NCBI GenBank assembly: GCA_024710965.1
Contig: JANJTU010000196.1
Span: forward strand, 1 to 44,665
DNA from: Thauera sp.
GTDB lineage: Bacteria; Pseudomonadota; Gammaproteobacteria; Burkholderiales; Rhodocyclaceae
Direction: 5' to 3'
DNA length: 44,665 bases
The notes below the pieces were generated by a model that saw only the letters and a program-made list of their open reading frames with translations, made no database searches and was not told the origin of the DNA. Positions 36,564-44,598 of the stretch are shown one piece after another. Within the stretch, counting starts at the first letter, position 1; the number at the start of each line of letters is the position of its first letter. A program made the position numbers and the translations under genes.

Positions 36564-36914
36564 TCACTCGGCGACTTCGAGCGCGGTGACGGTGAACACA
36601 CCGCCGACGCGTTCGGCGCTGAAGCGGATCTTGTCCCCGGCCTTGACCTGCTCGAGCATCGCCGCGTCCGCCGCGCGGAACACCATCGTCATCGGCGGCA
36701 TGTCGAGATTGACGAGCGGGCCGTGGGCGATGGTGATCTTGCCCGCGGCCTTGTCGACCTTCTTCACCGTGCCTTCGGATAGCGCGGCGCTCGTGTCGGC
36801 GGCCGCCGTCTGGACGACGTGGTGGGCGTCATGCCCGCCCTGGGCGGCGGCCGGCGCAGTGCCGGTGAGCGCCGCCAGGCATGCGAGCGCGGTGATGGCA
36901 AACGTCTTCTTCAT
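36564..36914 (-). CDS. cusF: periplasmic copper chaperone CusF, Trp-to-Met variant
   Basis: 116 aa with a signal peptide ending near APAAA. The OB-fold copper site reads IAHGPLVNLDMPPMTMVF. Compared with E. coli CusF (His36, Trp44, Met47, Met49) the His and both Met are kept but Trp44 is Met. The Trp caps the copper by a cation-pi contact in the known structure, so this variant may bind copper through three Met and one His. It is the first gene of cusFCBA, 84 bp before cusC, and is directly behind the strongest CopR-type box. Confidence 0.92.
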   Translation of the reverse strand: MKKTFAITALACLAALTGTAPAAAQGGHDAHHVVQTAAADTSAALSEGTVKKVDKAAGKITIAHGPLVNLDMPPMTMVFRAADAAMLEQVKAGDKIRFSAERVGGVFTVTALEVAE

Positions 36915-36947
36915 GGTCGGTTCTCGGTGAGTTTCGAAAGTGCGGCC

Positions 36948-37003
36948 AGTATGTCGGGTGGAAGGAAACCGCAGCCTGACCGCGGGATTACATTTCCGTA
37001 ATC
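36948..37003 (-). promoter_or_regulatory. CopR-type box and promoter of cusFCBA
   Basis: A perfect palindrome GATTAC-GGAAAT-GTAATC (37003-36986, minus strand) with CATACT (36953-36948) exactly 32 bp beyond it. The cusF start is about 27 nt after the inferred transcription start. The box also lies just after the stop of the preceding cupredoxin gene. Confidence 0.72.
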
Positions 37004-37017
37004 TGCGGGCACCGTGC

Positions 37018-37557
37018 TCACGCGGCGGCGACCACGATGGAGCCCACCATGCCCGCCTGGAAATGGCCCGGAATCAGGCAGGCGAACTGGAACGCACCGG
37101 CGCGGTTGAAGTGCCAGACGATTTCGCCACTGCCGCCCGGGGCGACGTGCGCCATCCAGGGCTCGTCATGCTCCATGCCGGGGAACTTCATCATCAGCTC
37201 GGCGTGCTCGGTGAGCGCGGCCGGCGTGCCGATGACCATCTCGTGCATGACCTGGCCGTTGTTGCGGTGGGCGAAGCGCACGGTCTCGCCGAGGCGGACC
37301 TCGACGCGGTCGGGCTCGAAGCGCATCGCATCGGTCATCACCACCGGGATCGTGCGCGCGACCGCCGCCGCGTCACCGGCGATGCCCCATTCCTGCTGCT
37401 CGGCCGCGCCTGCTGCCGCCTTGGTGGCGGCGTGCTTGTCCGCGGTGGACTTGTCGGCCGAGTGCATCGCGCCACCGTGCGCGAGGGCGGTGCGGCCGAG
37501 CGCAAGCATGGTCGTGGCGAGCAGGCTGCGGGCGAGAAAGGCTCTTCTTTTCTTCAT
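37018..37557 (-). CDS. exported cupredoxin (plastocyanin/azurin-like)
   Basis: 179 aa. The N-terminus MKKRRAFLARSLLATTML resembles a twin-arginine signal, followed by a His/Lys/Ala-rich linker. The cupredoxin domain has a type 1 copper site: His in GQVMHEMVIG and C-X4-H-X4-M in FACLIPGHFQAGM. It probably carries electrons or copper in the periplasm; as a neighbour of the multicopper oxidase it could be its electron partner. ATG 37557 is chosen; the frame extends upstream without a start context. Last gene of this operon. Confidence 0.87.
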   Translation of the reverse strand: MKKRRAFLARSLLATTMLALGRTALAHGGAMHSADKSTADKHAATKAAAGAAEQQEWGIAGDAAAVARTIPVVMTDAMRFEPDRVEVRLGETVRFAHRNNGQVMHEMVIGTPAALTEHAELMMKFPGMEHDEPWMAHVAPGGSGEIVWHFNRAGAFQFACLIPGHFQAGMVGSIVVAAA

Positions 37558-37649
37558 GATGATCTCCGTCGGGGTTGGGGGGCGATCGCCGCGTTCGGCG
37601 TCGCCTTTCGTCAAGGGCAGTCCGCGGTGGCCGTCCTCAGGGGCCATCC

Positions 37650-39050
37650 TCAATGGCCGCGATGGCCGGCAGGCTTCCTGACGTTTACTGTAGTCGTGGC
37701 GCCCGCTCGGGCACCCGCCATCGCCTGCCCGCCGGCGCCGCCCTGGCGTGCGGGCGGGGCGAGCTCGCCCGTCCATTCAAAGGCCACCGTGCCGGCCGGG
37801 TGCGCGAACCAGCCCGGGTCGCTGTAGTCGCCCGGCTTCTGCCCGCGCCGCACCTTCAGCACGGTGAACATGCCGCCCATCTCGATCGCGCCGAACGGCC
37901 CCTGGCCGGTCATCATCGGCAGGGTGTTGTCGGGCAGCGGCATCTCCATCTCGCCCATGTCGGCCATGCCGCGCTCGCCCATCAGCATGTAGTCGGGCAC
38001 CAGCTTCTGGATGTTCTCGATGAGGCCCCGATGGTCGACGCCGATCATGGTCGGCACGTCGTGCCCCATCGCGTTCATCGTGTGGTGCGACTTGTGGCAG
38101 TGCAGCGCCCAGTCGCCCTCCTCGTCGGCGATGAACTCGAGCTGGCGCATCTGGCCGACGGCGACGTCGGTGGTCACCTCCGGCCAGCGCGACTCGCGCC
38201 GCGTCGGCCCGCCGTCGGTGCCGGTGACCTCGAACTCGTGGCCGTGGATGTGGATCGGGTGGTTGGTCATGGTCAGGTTGCCGACGCGCACGCGCACGCG
38301 GTCGCCCTGCCTGACGTTGAGCGAGTCGATGCCGGGGAAGACGCGGCTGTTGAAGGTGAACAGGTTGAAGTCGAGCATGGTGTTGATCTTCGGCACGTAG
38401 CTGCCGGGCTCGATGTCGTAGGCGCCGAGCAGGAAGCAGAAGTCGCGGTCGACGCGCTCGATCAGCGGATGCGGCGCACGCGGGTGCGTGACCCAGAAGC
38501 CCATCATGCCCATCGCCATCTGCACCATCTCGTCGGCGTGGGGGTGGTACATGAAGGTACCGGGGCGGCGGGCGACGAACTCGTAGACGAAGGTCTTGCC
38601 GGGCGGGATCTGCGGCTGGGTCAGGCCGCCGACGCCGTCCATGCCGTTGGGCAGGCGCTGGCCGTGCCAGTGGATGGAGGTGTGCTCGGGCAGGCGGTTG
38701 GTGACGAAGAGGCGCACGCGGTCGCCCTCGACGACCTCGATCGTGGGCCCGGGCGACTGGCCGTTGTAGCCCCACAGCCGGGCGGTCATGCCGGGCGCGA
38801 GCTCGCGCTCGACCGGCTCGGCGACGAGGTGGAACTCCTTCACCCCGTTGTTCATGCGCCACGGTGCGGTCCAGCCGTTGAGGGTGACGACCGGGTCGTA
38901 GGGGCGGCCGCTGGCGGGCGCGAGCGGCGGCATGGTCGCCGCGCTGCCCTGGATGGCCGGTTCGGGCAGGGCCGCCATCGCCACCCTGCTGACGGCGCCG
39001 GCGGCGGCGAGCAGGCCGGCTCCGGCGAGAAACTGACGTCGGTTCGACAT
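37650..39050 (-). CDS. multicopper oxidase, copper-resistance type
   Basis: 466 aa with a twin-arginine signal (MSNRRQFLAGAGLLAAAGA). All copper-ligand motifs are present: SIHWHGQRL (~127), YHPHADEM (~168), HPIHIHGHEF (~264) and HCHKSHHTMNAM (~316), giving one type 1 site and a trinuclear centre. It likely oxidises Cu(I) to less toxic Cu(II) in the periplasm, like CopA/PcoA/CueO. It is shorter than CopA of Pseudomonas (about 600 aa) and lacks its Met-rich repeat block, though the region near 340-365 is Met-rich (MLMGERGMADMGEMEM). Confidence 0.92.
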   Translation of the reverse strand: MSNRRQFLAGAGLLAAAGAVSRVAMAALPEPAIQGSAATMPPLAPASGRPYDPVVTLNGWTAPWRMNNGVKEFHLVAEPVERELAPGMTARLWGYNGQSPGPTIEVVEGDRVRLFVTNRLPEHTSIHWHGQRLPNGMDGVGGLTQPQIPPGKTFVYEFVARRPGTFMYHPHADEMVQMAMGMMGFWVTHPRAPHPLIERVDRDFCFLLGAYDIEPGSYVPKINTMLDFNLFTFNSRVFPGIDSLNVRQGDRVRVRVGNLTMTNHPIHIHGHEFEVTGTDGGPTRRESRWPEVTTDVAVGQMRQLEFIADEEGDWALHCHKSHHTMNAMGHDVPTMIGVDHRGLIENIQKLVPDYMLMGERGMADMGEMEMPLPDNTLPMMTGQGPFGAIEMGGMFTVLKVRRGQKPGDYSDPGWFAHPAGTVAFEWTGELAPPARQGGAGGQAMAGARAGATTTVNVRKPAGHRGH

Positions 39051-39139
39051 GGAAGACTCCGGAAAACGGGTTGCCGTCCCGCCCGCACCGTGCTCGCCGC
39101 CCGCGGCGGCGCGTCCTCGGGCGGGCGCGCGACGCTTGT

Positions 39140-40546
39140 TCAGTGGCCGCCGCCGGCGGGCTCGGGGGCGGCGCCAGCCTGCAGCGCAAGCGGCGCCACC
39201 GGCTGGCCGAGCAGGCTCGCCTTCAGCGTCGCCTCGGCGCGCCAGAACTCGCGCTCGGCCTCGATCGCCTGGGTCGCGCTGGCGACCTGGGCGCGCGCGT
39301 CGGCAAGCAGCTCGAAGACCCCGATCAGCATGCCGTTGTACTGGAGCACGGCCTCCTCGGCGATGCTCCGGCGCAGCGGCACGATCTCGTCGCGGTAGTG
39401 CCGCGCCAGGTCGTAGGCGCTGCGGTAGGCGTCGTAGCTGATGCGCAGCTGCGAGCTGGCGGCGCGCGCGATCTGCGTCGTGCGGTTGAAGGCCGCCAGG
39501 TAGCGCGCCTCGCCGCCGGCGCGTGCGGCGTCGCCGAAGTCGAAGAGCGGCAGCGGCAGCTCGATCTCGAAGCCGCGCTGGCTCGGCTCGCCGGTCTCGC
39601 TGTTGCGCACGCCGGCCACGTGCAGGCCATTGACGACGCTGGTGACGCGGGTGAGGCCGAGGTCCTTCGCCGTCCAGTCGAGGTCGGCGCGGGCGATGCG
39701 CAGGTCCAGCCGGTCCTCGACCAGGGTGCGCGCCACCGTCGCCTCGTCGGTCGGAGTCTCGGGCAGGGCAGGCAGGCGCTCGGGCAGCGTCAGCGCCTGC
39801 GCCTGCATCGGCGTCAGGCCCAGGCGCTGCACCAGCGCTTCGCGCGCGGCGGTGGCGTTCTGGCGCGCGCGGATCAGGTTCGCCGCGGCGTCGGCGGCGA
39901 GCGCCTGTTCGCGGGCGCGCTGCAGGCGGCTGAAGTTGCCCGCGGCTTGCATGCGCCGGGCGAGTTCGGCGCCGGTGCCGGTGGCGCCCGCCACCGCTTC
40001 CTGATAGCGCGCGACCTGGGCCGCGGCGACCGCGTCGACCCAGGCCTTGCGCACTTCGGTGACGGTGTCGAGCAGGGCGCTCGAGGCCTGCAGCCGGGTC
40101 TGCTGCTGGCGGAACGCGGCGCGCTCGAGGCGGGCCGGCAGCAGCAGGATGTCGAGCAGCGAGAAGCCGAGCGCGCGGCCGATGTCGAGCTCGCGCTCGC
40201 CGCCGTGCGAGCGCACCAGGCGCTCGAAGCTGAACACCGGGTTGGCGACGCGCGCCGAGCCGGTGGCGTCGGCCGACGCGGCGGCGGCCTCGGCGAGCAG
40301 GGTCTGGAAGGCCGGGCTGTAGCCGAGCGCGATGCGCACCGCGTCGTCGGCACCGAGCGGCGCGGCGAGCAGGCGCTCGACCTCGGCCGCCATCGCCTCC
40401 CGCTCGGCCGCCGAGCGCAGCCAGCGCGTCTCGCTGCCGGCCTCATCGCGCGCGAAGCGCTGCAGCTCGCCGTAGTTGTCGTCAATGGCGACGCTGGCGC
40501 AGCCGCCGAGCAGGGCCGCGGCCAGCAGCGGCAGCAGCGGTCTCAT
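39140..40546 (-). CDS. TolC-family outer-membrane lipoprotein
   Basis: 468 aa from ATG 40546, overlapping the previous stop as ATGA; the frame to 41092 extends into other genes. A lipobox LLGGC-AS shows lipid attachment. The rest is long helical OEP repeats, for example ALGYSPAFQTLLAEAAAASA and DLARHYRDEIVPLRRSIAEE. In copper clusters this protein pairs with the multicopper oxidase in the manner of CopB, though it is a TolC-like channel rather than a CopB. It could serve as outlet for the HlyD/ABC exporter, which lacks one; that is speculation. Confidence 0.85.
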   Translation of the reverse strand: MRPLLPLLAAALLGGCASVAIDDNYGELQRFARDEAGSETRWLRSAAEREAMAAEVERLLAAPLGADDAVRIALGYSPAFQTLLAEAAAASADATGSARVANPVFSFERLVRSHGGERELDIGRALGFSLLDILLLPARLERAAFRQQQTRLQASSALLDTVTEVRKAWVDAVAAAQVARYQEAVAGATGTGAELARRMQAAGNFSRLQRAREQALAADAAANLIRARQNATAAREALVQRLGLTPMQAQALTLPERLPALPETPTDEATVARTLVEDRLDLRIARADLDWTAKDLGLTRVTSVVNGLHVAGVRNSETGEPSQRGFEIELPLPLFDFGDAARAGGEARYLAAFNRTTQIARAASSQLRISYDAYRSAYDLARHYRDEIVPLRRSIAEEAVLQYNGMLIGVFELLADARAQVASATQAIEAEREFWRAEATLKASLLGQPVAPLALQAGAAPEPAGGGH

Positions 40547-40869
40547 CGTCCGCCCTCCCGCTCGCCGCGGCCATGCATATGACCCATGTGGCCACCGAGG
40601 CGGCCGACCTCGGCGTTGACTTCGCGCCAGTCGCGCAGCGGCTCGTCGGCGCGGTAGGGGCGGAAGCCCTCCAGCGCGGAACGGTAGATGGGGACGGCAG
40701 ACGCCGTCGCCGGCGCACCGGCGGCCGCCATCGGCGTACGAGCGGTGGGAGCGGGCGCGGCGGGCGCGGCCGTGGGGCGCGTGTCGGCTTCGCCGGCGTG
40801 AACCGCGAACGCCAGGCACAACAGCACGCCCGCGCACCCGCCACGGTGGAACGTACGGTGTCTCTGCAT
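40543..40869 (-). CDS. small exported protein, first gene of the oxidase operon
   Basis: 108 aa. A signal peptide ([16 protein letters not shown]) is followed by a Pro/Ala/Thr-rich linker and a conserved end: [40 protein letters not shown]. Proteins with the same YRSALEGYRPF-type motif recur in betaproteobacterial copper clusters and have no known function. The HMGHMHGRG tail is His/Met-rich. It is translationally coupled to the lipoprotein gene. Confidence 0.78.
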   Translation of the reverse strand: MQRHRTFHRGGCAGVLLCLAFAVHAGEADTRPTAAPAAPAPTARTPMAAAGAPATASAVPIYRSALEGFRPYRADEPLRDWREVNAEVGRLGGHMGHMHGRGEREGGR

Positions 40870-40942
40870 GGGGAACCTCTTCGTTTTTATTGCCGTTCAC
40901 GCCCGGCAAGACACTGCGCCAGCCGCACCGGGAGCAGGCGCC

Positions 40943-41030
40943 ATGGTGCCGCGCAGCGGCCGTCGACAAACTGACGCCCGCATTACATCTTTGTAATGCG
41001 GGTGCCGGCCCTGGCATTGCAGGGCAAAAT
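40943..41030. promoter_or_regulatory. divergent copRS / oxidase-operon promoter with the best CopR-type box
   Basis: CCCGCATTAC-ATCTTT-GTAATGCGGG (40977-41002) is a perfect palindrome with 10-bp arms. To the left CACCAT (40948-40943, minus strand) lies exactly 32 bp beyond the 18-bp core and would start the oxidase operon. To the right CAAAAT (41025-41030) lies 26 bp beyond it, before the copR GTG at 41061. One box thus probably serves both directions, and copRS would be autoregulated. Confidence 0.7.
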
Positions 41031-41060
41031 GGGCCCCGGTTAGCGTGCAACGAGGCAGCA

Positions 41061-41738
41061 GTGAAGATCCTGATCGTCGAGGACGAACCCAAGACGGGCG
41101 ACTACCTGCGCCAGGGCCTGGCCGAGGCCGGCTTCGTCGTCGACCTCGCGCGCGACGGGCTCGACGGCCTGCATCTGGCGCTGAACGGCGACTACGACCT
41201 CGTCGTCCTCGACGTCATGCTGCCCTCGCTTGACGGCTGGGGCGTGCTGCAGACGGTGCGCCGCAGCGGGCGCGAGATGCCGGTGCTGTTCCTGACCGCG
41301 CGCGACCAGGTCGAGGACCGCGTGCGCGGCCTGGAGCTGGGCGCCGACGATTATCTGGTGAAACCCTTCGCCTTCTCCGAGCTGCTCGCCCGCGTGCGCA
41401 CCCTGCTGCGCCGCGGCAAGCCGAAGGAGGCCGAGCTGATGCACGCCGCCGACCTCGAGCTCGACCTGCTGCGCCGCCGGGTGACCCGTGCCGGCGTGCG
41501 CATCGACCTCACGGCGAAGGAGTTCGCCCTGCTCGAGTTGTTGCTGCGCCGCCAGGGCGAGGTCCTGCCGCGCTCGCTGATCGCCTCCCAGGTGTGGGAC
41601 ATGAACTTCGACAGCGACACCAACGTCATCGAGGTCGCGGTGCGCCGGCTGCGCGCGAAGGTGGACGACCCCTTCGAGCCGAAGCTGATCCGCACCGTGC
41701 GCGGCATGGGCTACGTGCTCGAGGTGCCGGAAGCCTGA
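41061..41738 (+). CDS. copR: copper-responsive response regulator CopR/CusR
   Basis: 225 aa starting at GTG 41061 ([20 protein letters not shown]); the frame upstream to 40890 has an ATG, but it crosses the palindromic box and is not family-like. Receiver: VEDEP pocket, phospho-Asp near residue 51 in [15 protein letters not shown], Lys in [12 protein letters not shown]. Winged helix: [40 protein letters not shown]. This is the heavy-metal regulator subfamily (CopR/CusR/PcoR). The predicted regulon is the six boxes of the island. Confidence 0.93.
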   Translation: MKILIVEDEPKTGDYLRQGLAEAGFVVDLARDGLDGLHLALNGDYDLVVLDVMLPSLDGWGVLQTVRRSGREMPVLFLTARDQVEDRVRGLELGADDYLVKPFAFSELLARVRTLLRRGKPKEAELMHAADLELDLLRRRVTRAGVRIDLTAKEFALLELLLRRQGEVLPRSLIASQVWDMNFDSDTNVIEVAVRRLRAKVDDPFEPKLIRTVRGMGYVLEVPEA

Positions 41739-41740
41739 GC

Positions 41741-43156
41741 ATGCGGCTGCGCATTTCGCTGACCACCCGCCTCGCGCTGTTGTTCGCACTGCTGACGGCG
41801 AGCCTGCTCGTCGTCGTCGGCCTCGTGCTCGGGCGCGCAGTGGAAGGGCATTTCCGCGAACTGGACCAGCACGAGCTGGCGGGCAAGCTGACGCTGATCC
41901 GCAATCTACTGCTGCAGGCGCGCTCGCCGGCCGAGCTGGACGACATCGGCCGCCGCCTGGACGACGCCTTCGTCGGCCACGACAGCGTCGGTGTGCTCGT
42001 GCGCAATGCCGACGATGCGGTGGTCCACGCCATCCATGCGCGCCATTTCACGCCCGCCCAGCTCGACGGCGAGGCCCTGCCCGGCGCCGGCGCCACCTGG
42101 CAGCAGGACGGCCGCCAGTACATCGGCCGCGAAGCCGTGGTGGGGCTGCCCGCCACCGGCTCCCTGCCGGTGCCGACCGCGCTGCGCATCGTCGTCGGGC
42201 TCGACATCTCGCACCACGCCCACTTCCTCGCGCAGTTGCGCAACCGCCTGTGGGTCGGCATTTCCGCCGCTGCGCTCGTCGCCGCGCTGTTCGGCTGGTT
42301 CGCCGCCCACCGCGGCCTCGCCCCGCTGCGGCGGGTGGCGGCCACCGCCCGCGGCCTGTCGGCCGAGCGCCTCGGCGAACGCCTGGCCGAAGGCGACGCG
42401 CCGGCCGAAGTGCGCGAACTGGTGGACGCCTTCAACGGCATGCTCGAGCGCCTGCAGGCCTCCTTCCGCCGCCTGTCCGACTTCTCCGCCGACATCGCGC
42501 ACGAGCTGCGCACGCCGGTCTCGAACCTGATGACGCAGACCGAGGTCGCCTTGTCGCGCGCGCGCAGCGCCGACGAGTACCGCGAGGTGCTGGCCTCCAA
42601 CCTCGAGGAGTACGAGCGCATCGCGCGCATGGTGGGCGACATGCTGTTCCTGGCCAAGGCCGACAACGGCCGCCTGCCGCGGGCGCTCGAGCCGGTCGTG
42701 CTCGCTGACGAGGCACGCGCGCTGATCGAGTTCTACGAGGCACTCGCCGAGGAGAGCGGCGTGCGCCTCGCCCTCCGCGGCGAAGCCAGGGTCAGCGGCG
42801 ACCGCCTGATGCTGCGCCGCGCGTTGTCGAACCTGTTGTCGAATGCGCTGCGCCACACCCCGGCCGGCGGCGTGATCGAGATCGACATCACCCAGGACGC
42901 GGAGACGGCGACGCTGACGGTGCGGAACCCGGGCGAGCCGATCCCGTCCGATCAGTTGTCGCAGATCTTCGAACGCTTCCATCGCGCCAGCCCCGAACGC
43001 CAGCGCCAGGGCGAAGGCGCCGGCCTCGGCCTGGCGATCACGCGCTCGATCGTCGAGGCCCACGGCGGCCGCGTCACGGTGCGCTCGGGCGCCGGCGTCA
43101 CGAGCTTCAGCCTTCATCTTCCCCTCGTGCCGCACCAGACCGCGGCGCAAGTCTGA
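41741..43156 (+). CDS. copS: heavy-metal sensor histidine kinase CopS/CusS
   Basis: 471 aa from ATG 41741, 2 bp after copR. Two membrane helices (about 10-32 and 167-190) flank a periplasmic sensor, followed by a HAMP (GLAPLRRVAATARGLSAERL), the DHp with His254 in ADIAHELRTPVSNL and a catalytic domain (NLLSNALRHTPAGG, GEGAGLGLAITRSI). This is the heavy-metal sensor kinase subfamily. The periplasmic part has several His (DISHHAHFLAQL near the second helix), possible Cu(I) ligands. The stimulus, copper or silver, is inferred from the island. Confidence 0.92.
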   Translation: MRLRISLTTRLALLFALLTASLLVVVGLVLGRAVEGHFRELDQHELAGKLTLIRNLLLQARSPAELDDIGRRLDDAFVGHDSVGVLVRNADDAVVHAIHARHFTPAQLDGEALPGAGATWQQDGRQYIGREAVVGLPATGSLPVPTALRIVVGLDISHHAHFLAQLRNRLWVGISAAALVAALFGWFAAHRGLAPLRRVAATARGLSAERLGERLAEGDAPAEVRELVDAFNGMLERLQASFRRLSDFSADIAHELRTPVSNLMTQTEVALSRARSADEYREVLASNLEEYERIARMVGDMLFLAKADNGRLPRALEPVVLADEARALIEFYEALAEESGVRLALRGEARVSGDRLMLRRALSNLLSNALRHTPAGGVIEIDITQDAETATLTVRNPGEPIPSDQLSQIFERFHRASPERQRQGEGAGLGLAITRSIVEAHGGRVTVRSGAGVTSFSLHLPLVPHQTAAQV

Positions 43157-43183
43157 ACAAACGGTTTCTCAGGAGAACGCATC

Positions 43184-43633
43184 ATGCAACACCCGACCAC
43201 CCGCAGCCTGCTCGCTGCAGCGCTGTTCGCCCTCGCCGGCATCGCCCCCGCCTTCGCCGCCGGCGACGAAGTCACGATGTACAAGGACCCGAACTGCGGC
43301 TGCTGCGGCAAATGGGCCGAGCACATGCGCGCCAACGGCTTCAGCGTGAAGGAGATCGCGACGCCGAAGATGGGCGAGGTCAAGCGCGCCGCCGGTGTGC
43401 CGCAGGCGCTCGGTTCCTGCCACACGGCCAAGGTCGGCGGCTACGTCGTCGAAGGCCACGTGCCGGCCGCCGACGTCCGGCGCATGCTGACGGAGAAGCC
43501 CGCCATCGCCGGTCTCTCCGCGCCGGGCATGCCGCAGGGCTCGCCCGGTATGGAAGGGCCCTTCCCCGCCGACCGCTACGACGTCGTGAGCGTCACGGCG
43601 GACGGCAAGACGCGGGTCTTCGCCAGCCATTGA
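43184..43633 (+). CDS. DUF411 metal-binding exported protein
   Basis: 149 aa. Signal peptide ends at PAFA-AGD. The DUF411 core VTMYKDPNCGCCGKWAEHMR carries a C-X-C-C cluster, followed by LGSCHTAKVGGYVVEGHVPA with another Cys/His. Members are found in copper and silver operons and are thought to bind the metal. The C-terminus is Met/Pro/Gly-rich (APGMPQGSPGME). An AGGAGA ribosome site precedes the ATG, 27 bp after copS. Confidence 0.9.
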   Translation: MQHPTTRSLLAAALFALAGIAPAFAAGDEVTMYKDPNCGCCGKWAEHMRANGFSVKEIATPKMGEVKRAAGVPQALGSCHTAKVGGYVVEGHVPAADVRRMLTEKPAIAGLSAPGMPQGSPGMEGPFPADRYDVVSVTADGKTRVFASH

Positions 43634-43676
43634 GCCCTCATTGAGCCGCGTTGCGCGGGGCTCCGGAGAGTCGAAC

Positions 43677-44012
43677 ATGTGCAGGAAACTTGCCGCCGCC
43701 CTGGGGGCGGCCGTGTTGCTGACGACGAGCGCGGGGGTGTCCGCGCAGCAGGCGGGAACCGTCACCGGCGACCGTGCCGGCGACATGACGGCCGACCTTC
43801 TGCTCGTACGACCGCTAGGCGTGGTCGGCACGGTGATCGGCGCCGCGGTGTTCGTCGTTGCGCTGCCCTTCACGCTGCCGACGGGCTCCGCGGGCGATGC
43901 CGCGCACGAACTCGTCGGCAAGCCGTTCGAATACACCTTCAACCGCCCGCTCGGCGACTTCCAGCACTGCGGGGCGGACCGCCACCCGTGCGGCGACCGG
44001 CGTGACCCGTAA
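43677..44012 (+). CDS. small exported membrane protein of the copper operon
   Basis: 111 aa with a signal peptide (CRKLAAALGAAVLLTTSAGVSA) and one further membrane segment (PLGVVGTVIGAAVFVVALPF). TADLLLVRPLGVVGTV and PFEYTFNRPLGDFQHCG are conserved features I have seen in small proteins of betaproteobacterial and Pseudomonas genomes, with no known function. The C-terminus holds two Cys (HCGADRHPCGDRR). A GGAGAG site supports the start. Its end overlaps the cytochrome gene by 11 bp. Confidence 0.72.
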   Translation: MCRKLAAALGAAVLLTTSAGVSAQQAGTVTGDRAGDMTADLLLVRPLGVVGTVIGAAVFVVALPFTLPTGSAGDAAHELVGKPFEYTFNRPLGDFQHCGADRHPCGDRRDP

Positions 44013-44466
44013 GGCGGGCGGGCGGCGGTATGCCGCGGCGCTCGTCGCGGTCGCGCTTGTGGGCCTGGCGGGCTGCGGCAGCGGAGTTCAGGACGGCATA
44101 GACCCGAAGGATGCGGCGCAGGTCGCGCGCGGAGAACCGCTGTACCGGCGCCACTGCTCGTCCTGTCACGGCGCGACGCTCGAAGGCCAGCCCGAGTGGC
44201 GCCAGCGCAAGGCCGACGGACGGCTGCCCGCCCCGCCGCACGATGCATCCGGTCACACCTGGCATCACCCGAACGAGTTGCTCGTGAACATCGTGCGCGA
44301 CGGCATGGTGCCGCCGTGGGCGCCCGAGGGCTACGCGAGCGACATGCCGGCGTTCGCCCGCGTGCTGTCCGACGACGAGATCCGCGCAACGCTGGCCTTC
44401 ATCCAGAGCACCTGGCCGGCCGAGGTGTGGGCCGCGCGCGCGCAGATGGCGCAGCAGCGGCGCTGA
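44002..44466 (+). CDS. c-type cytochrome lipoprotein
   Basis: 154 aa from GTG 44002, the only in-frame start that places a basic stretch (TRKAGGRR) before the hydrophobic signal. A lipobox LAGC shows lipid attachment. The haem motif CSSCHG is near residue 52 and a probable axial Met is in YASDMPAFARVL near residue 112. Small mono-haem cytochromes of this type move electrons at the membrane. It overlaps the previous gene and closes the copRS operon. An electron acceptor for the multicopper oxidase/cupredoxin pair or for a Cu redox step is possible but inferred. Confidence 0.82.
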   Translation: MTRKAGGRRYAAALVAVALVGLAGCGSGVQDGIDPKDAAQVARGEPLYRRHCSSCHGATLEGQPEWRQRKADGRLPAPPHDASGHTWHHPNELLVNIVRDGMVPPWAPEGYASDMPAFARVLSDDEIRATLAFIQSTWPAEVWAARAQMAQQRR

Positions 44467-44497
44467 TCGCTCAGGGCTATCGCACCAACTCGCGTAG

Positions 44498-44598
44498 GGC
44501 GGGAGAGCGCAGCGTATCCCGCCAATCCAGGCGTTGGAATCGGTCCGACCGCCGCGTGGCGGGATGCGCCATGCTCCTCCCGCCGTACGTATCCCGCC
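44498..44598. repeat. REP-like inverted repeats after the cytochrome gene
   Basis: GGCGGGA ... TCCCGCC pairs at 44498-44523 and 44558-44584, and a further TCCCGCC at 44592-44598, all in similar contexts (GCGTATCCCGCC, GTACGTATCCCGCC). The form resembles the short dispersed palindromic elements common in Rhodocyclales. The remaining DNA to 44665 shows no gene. Confidence 0.6.

Noticed and set aside
33551..36601. A 1016-codon open frame spanning cusB and all of cusC
   Set aside because: Only the cusB part is protein-like; the upstream part is Arg/Ala/Pro-rich shadow of cusC in another frame. The GTG at 35155 that overlaps the cusC stop is the logical start.
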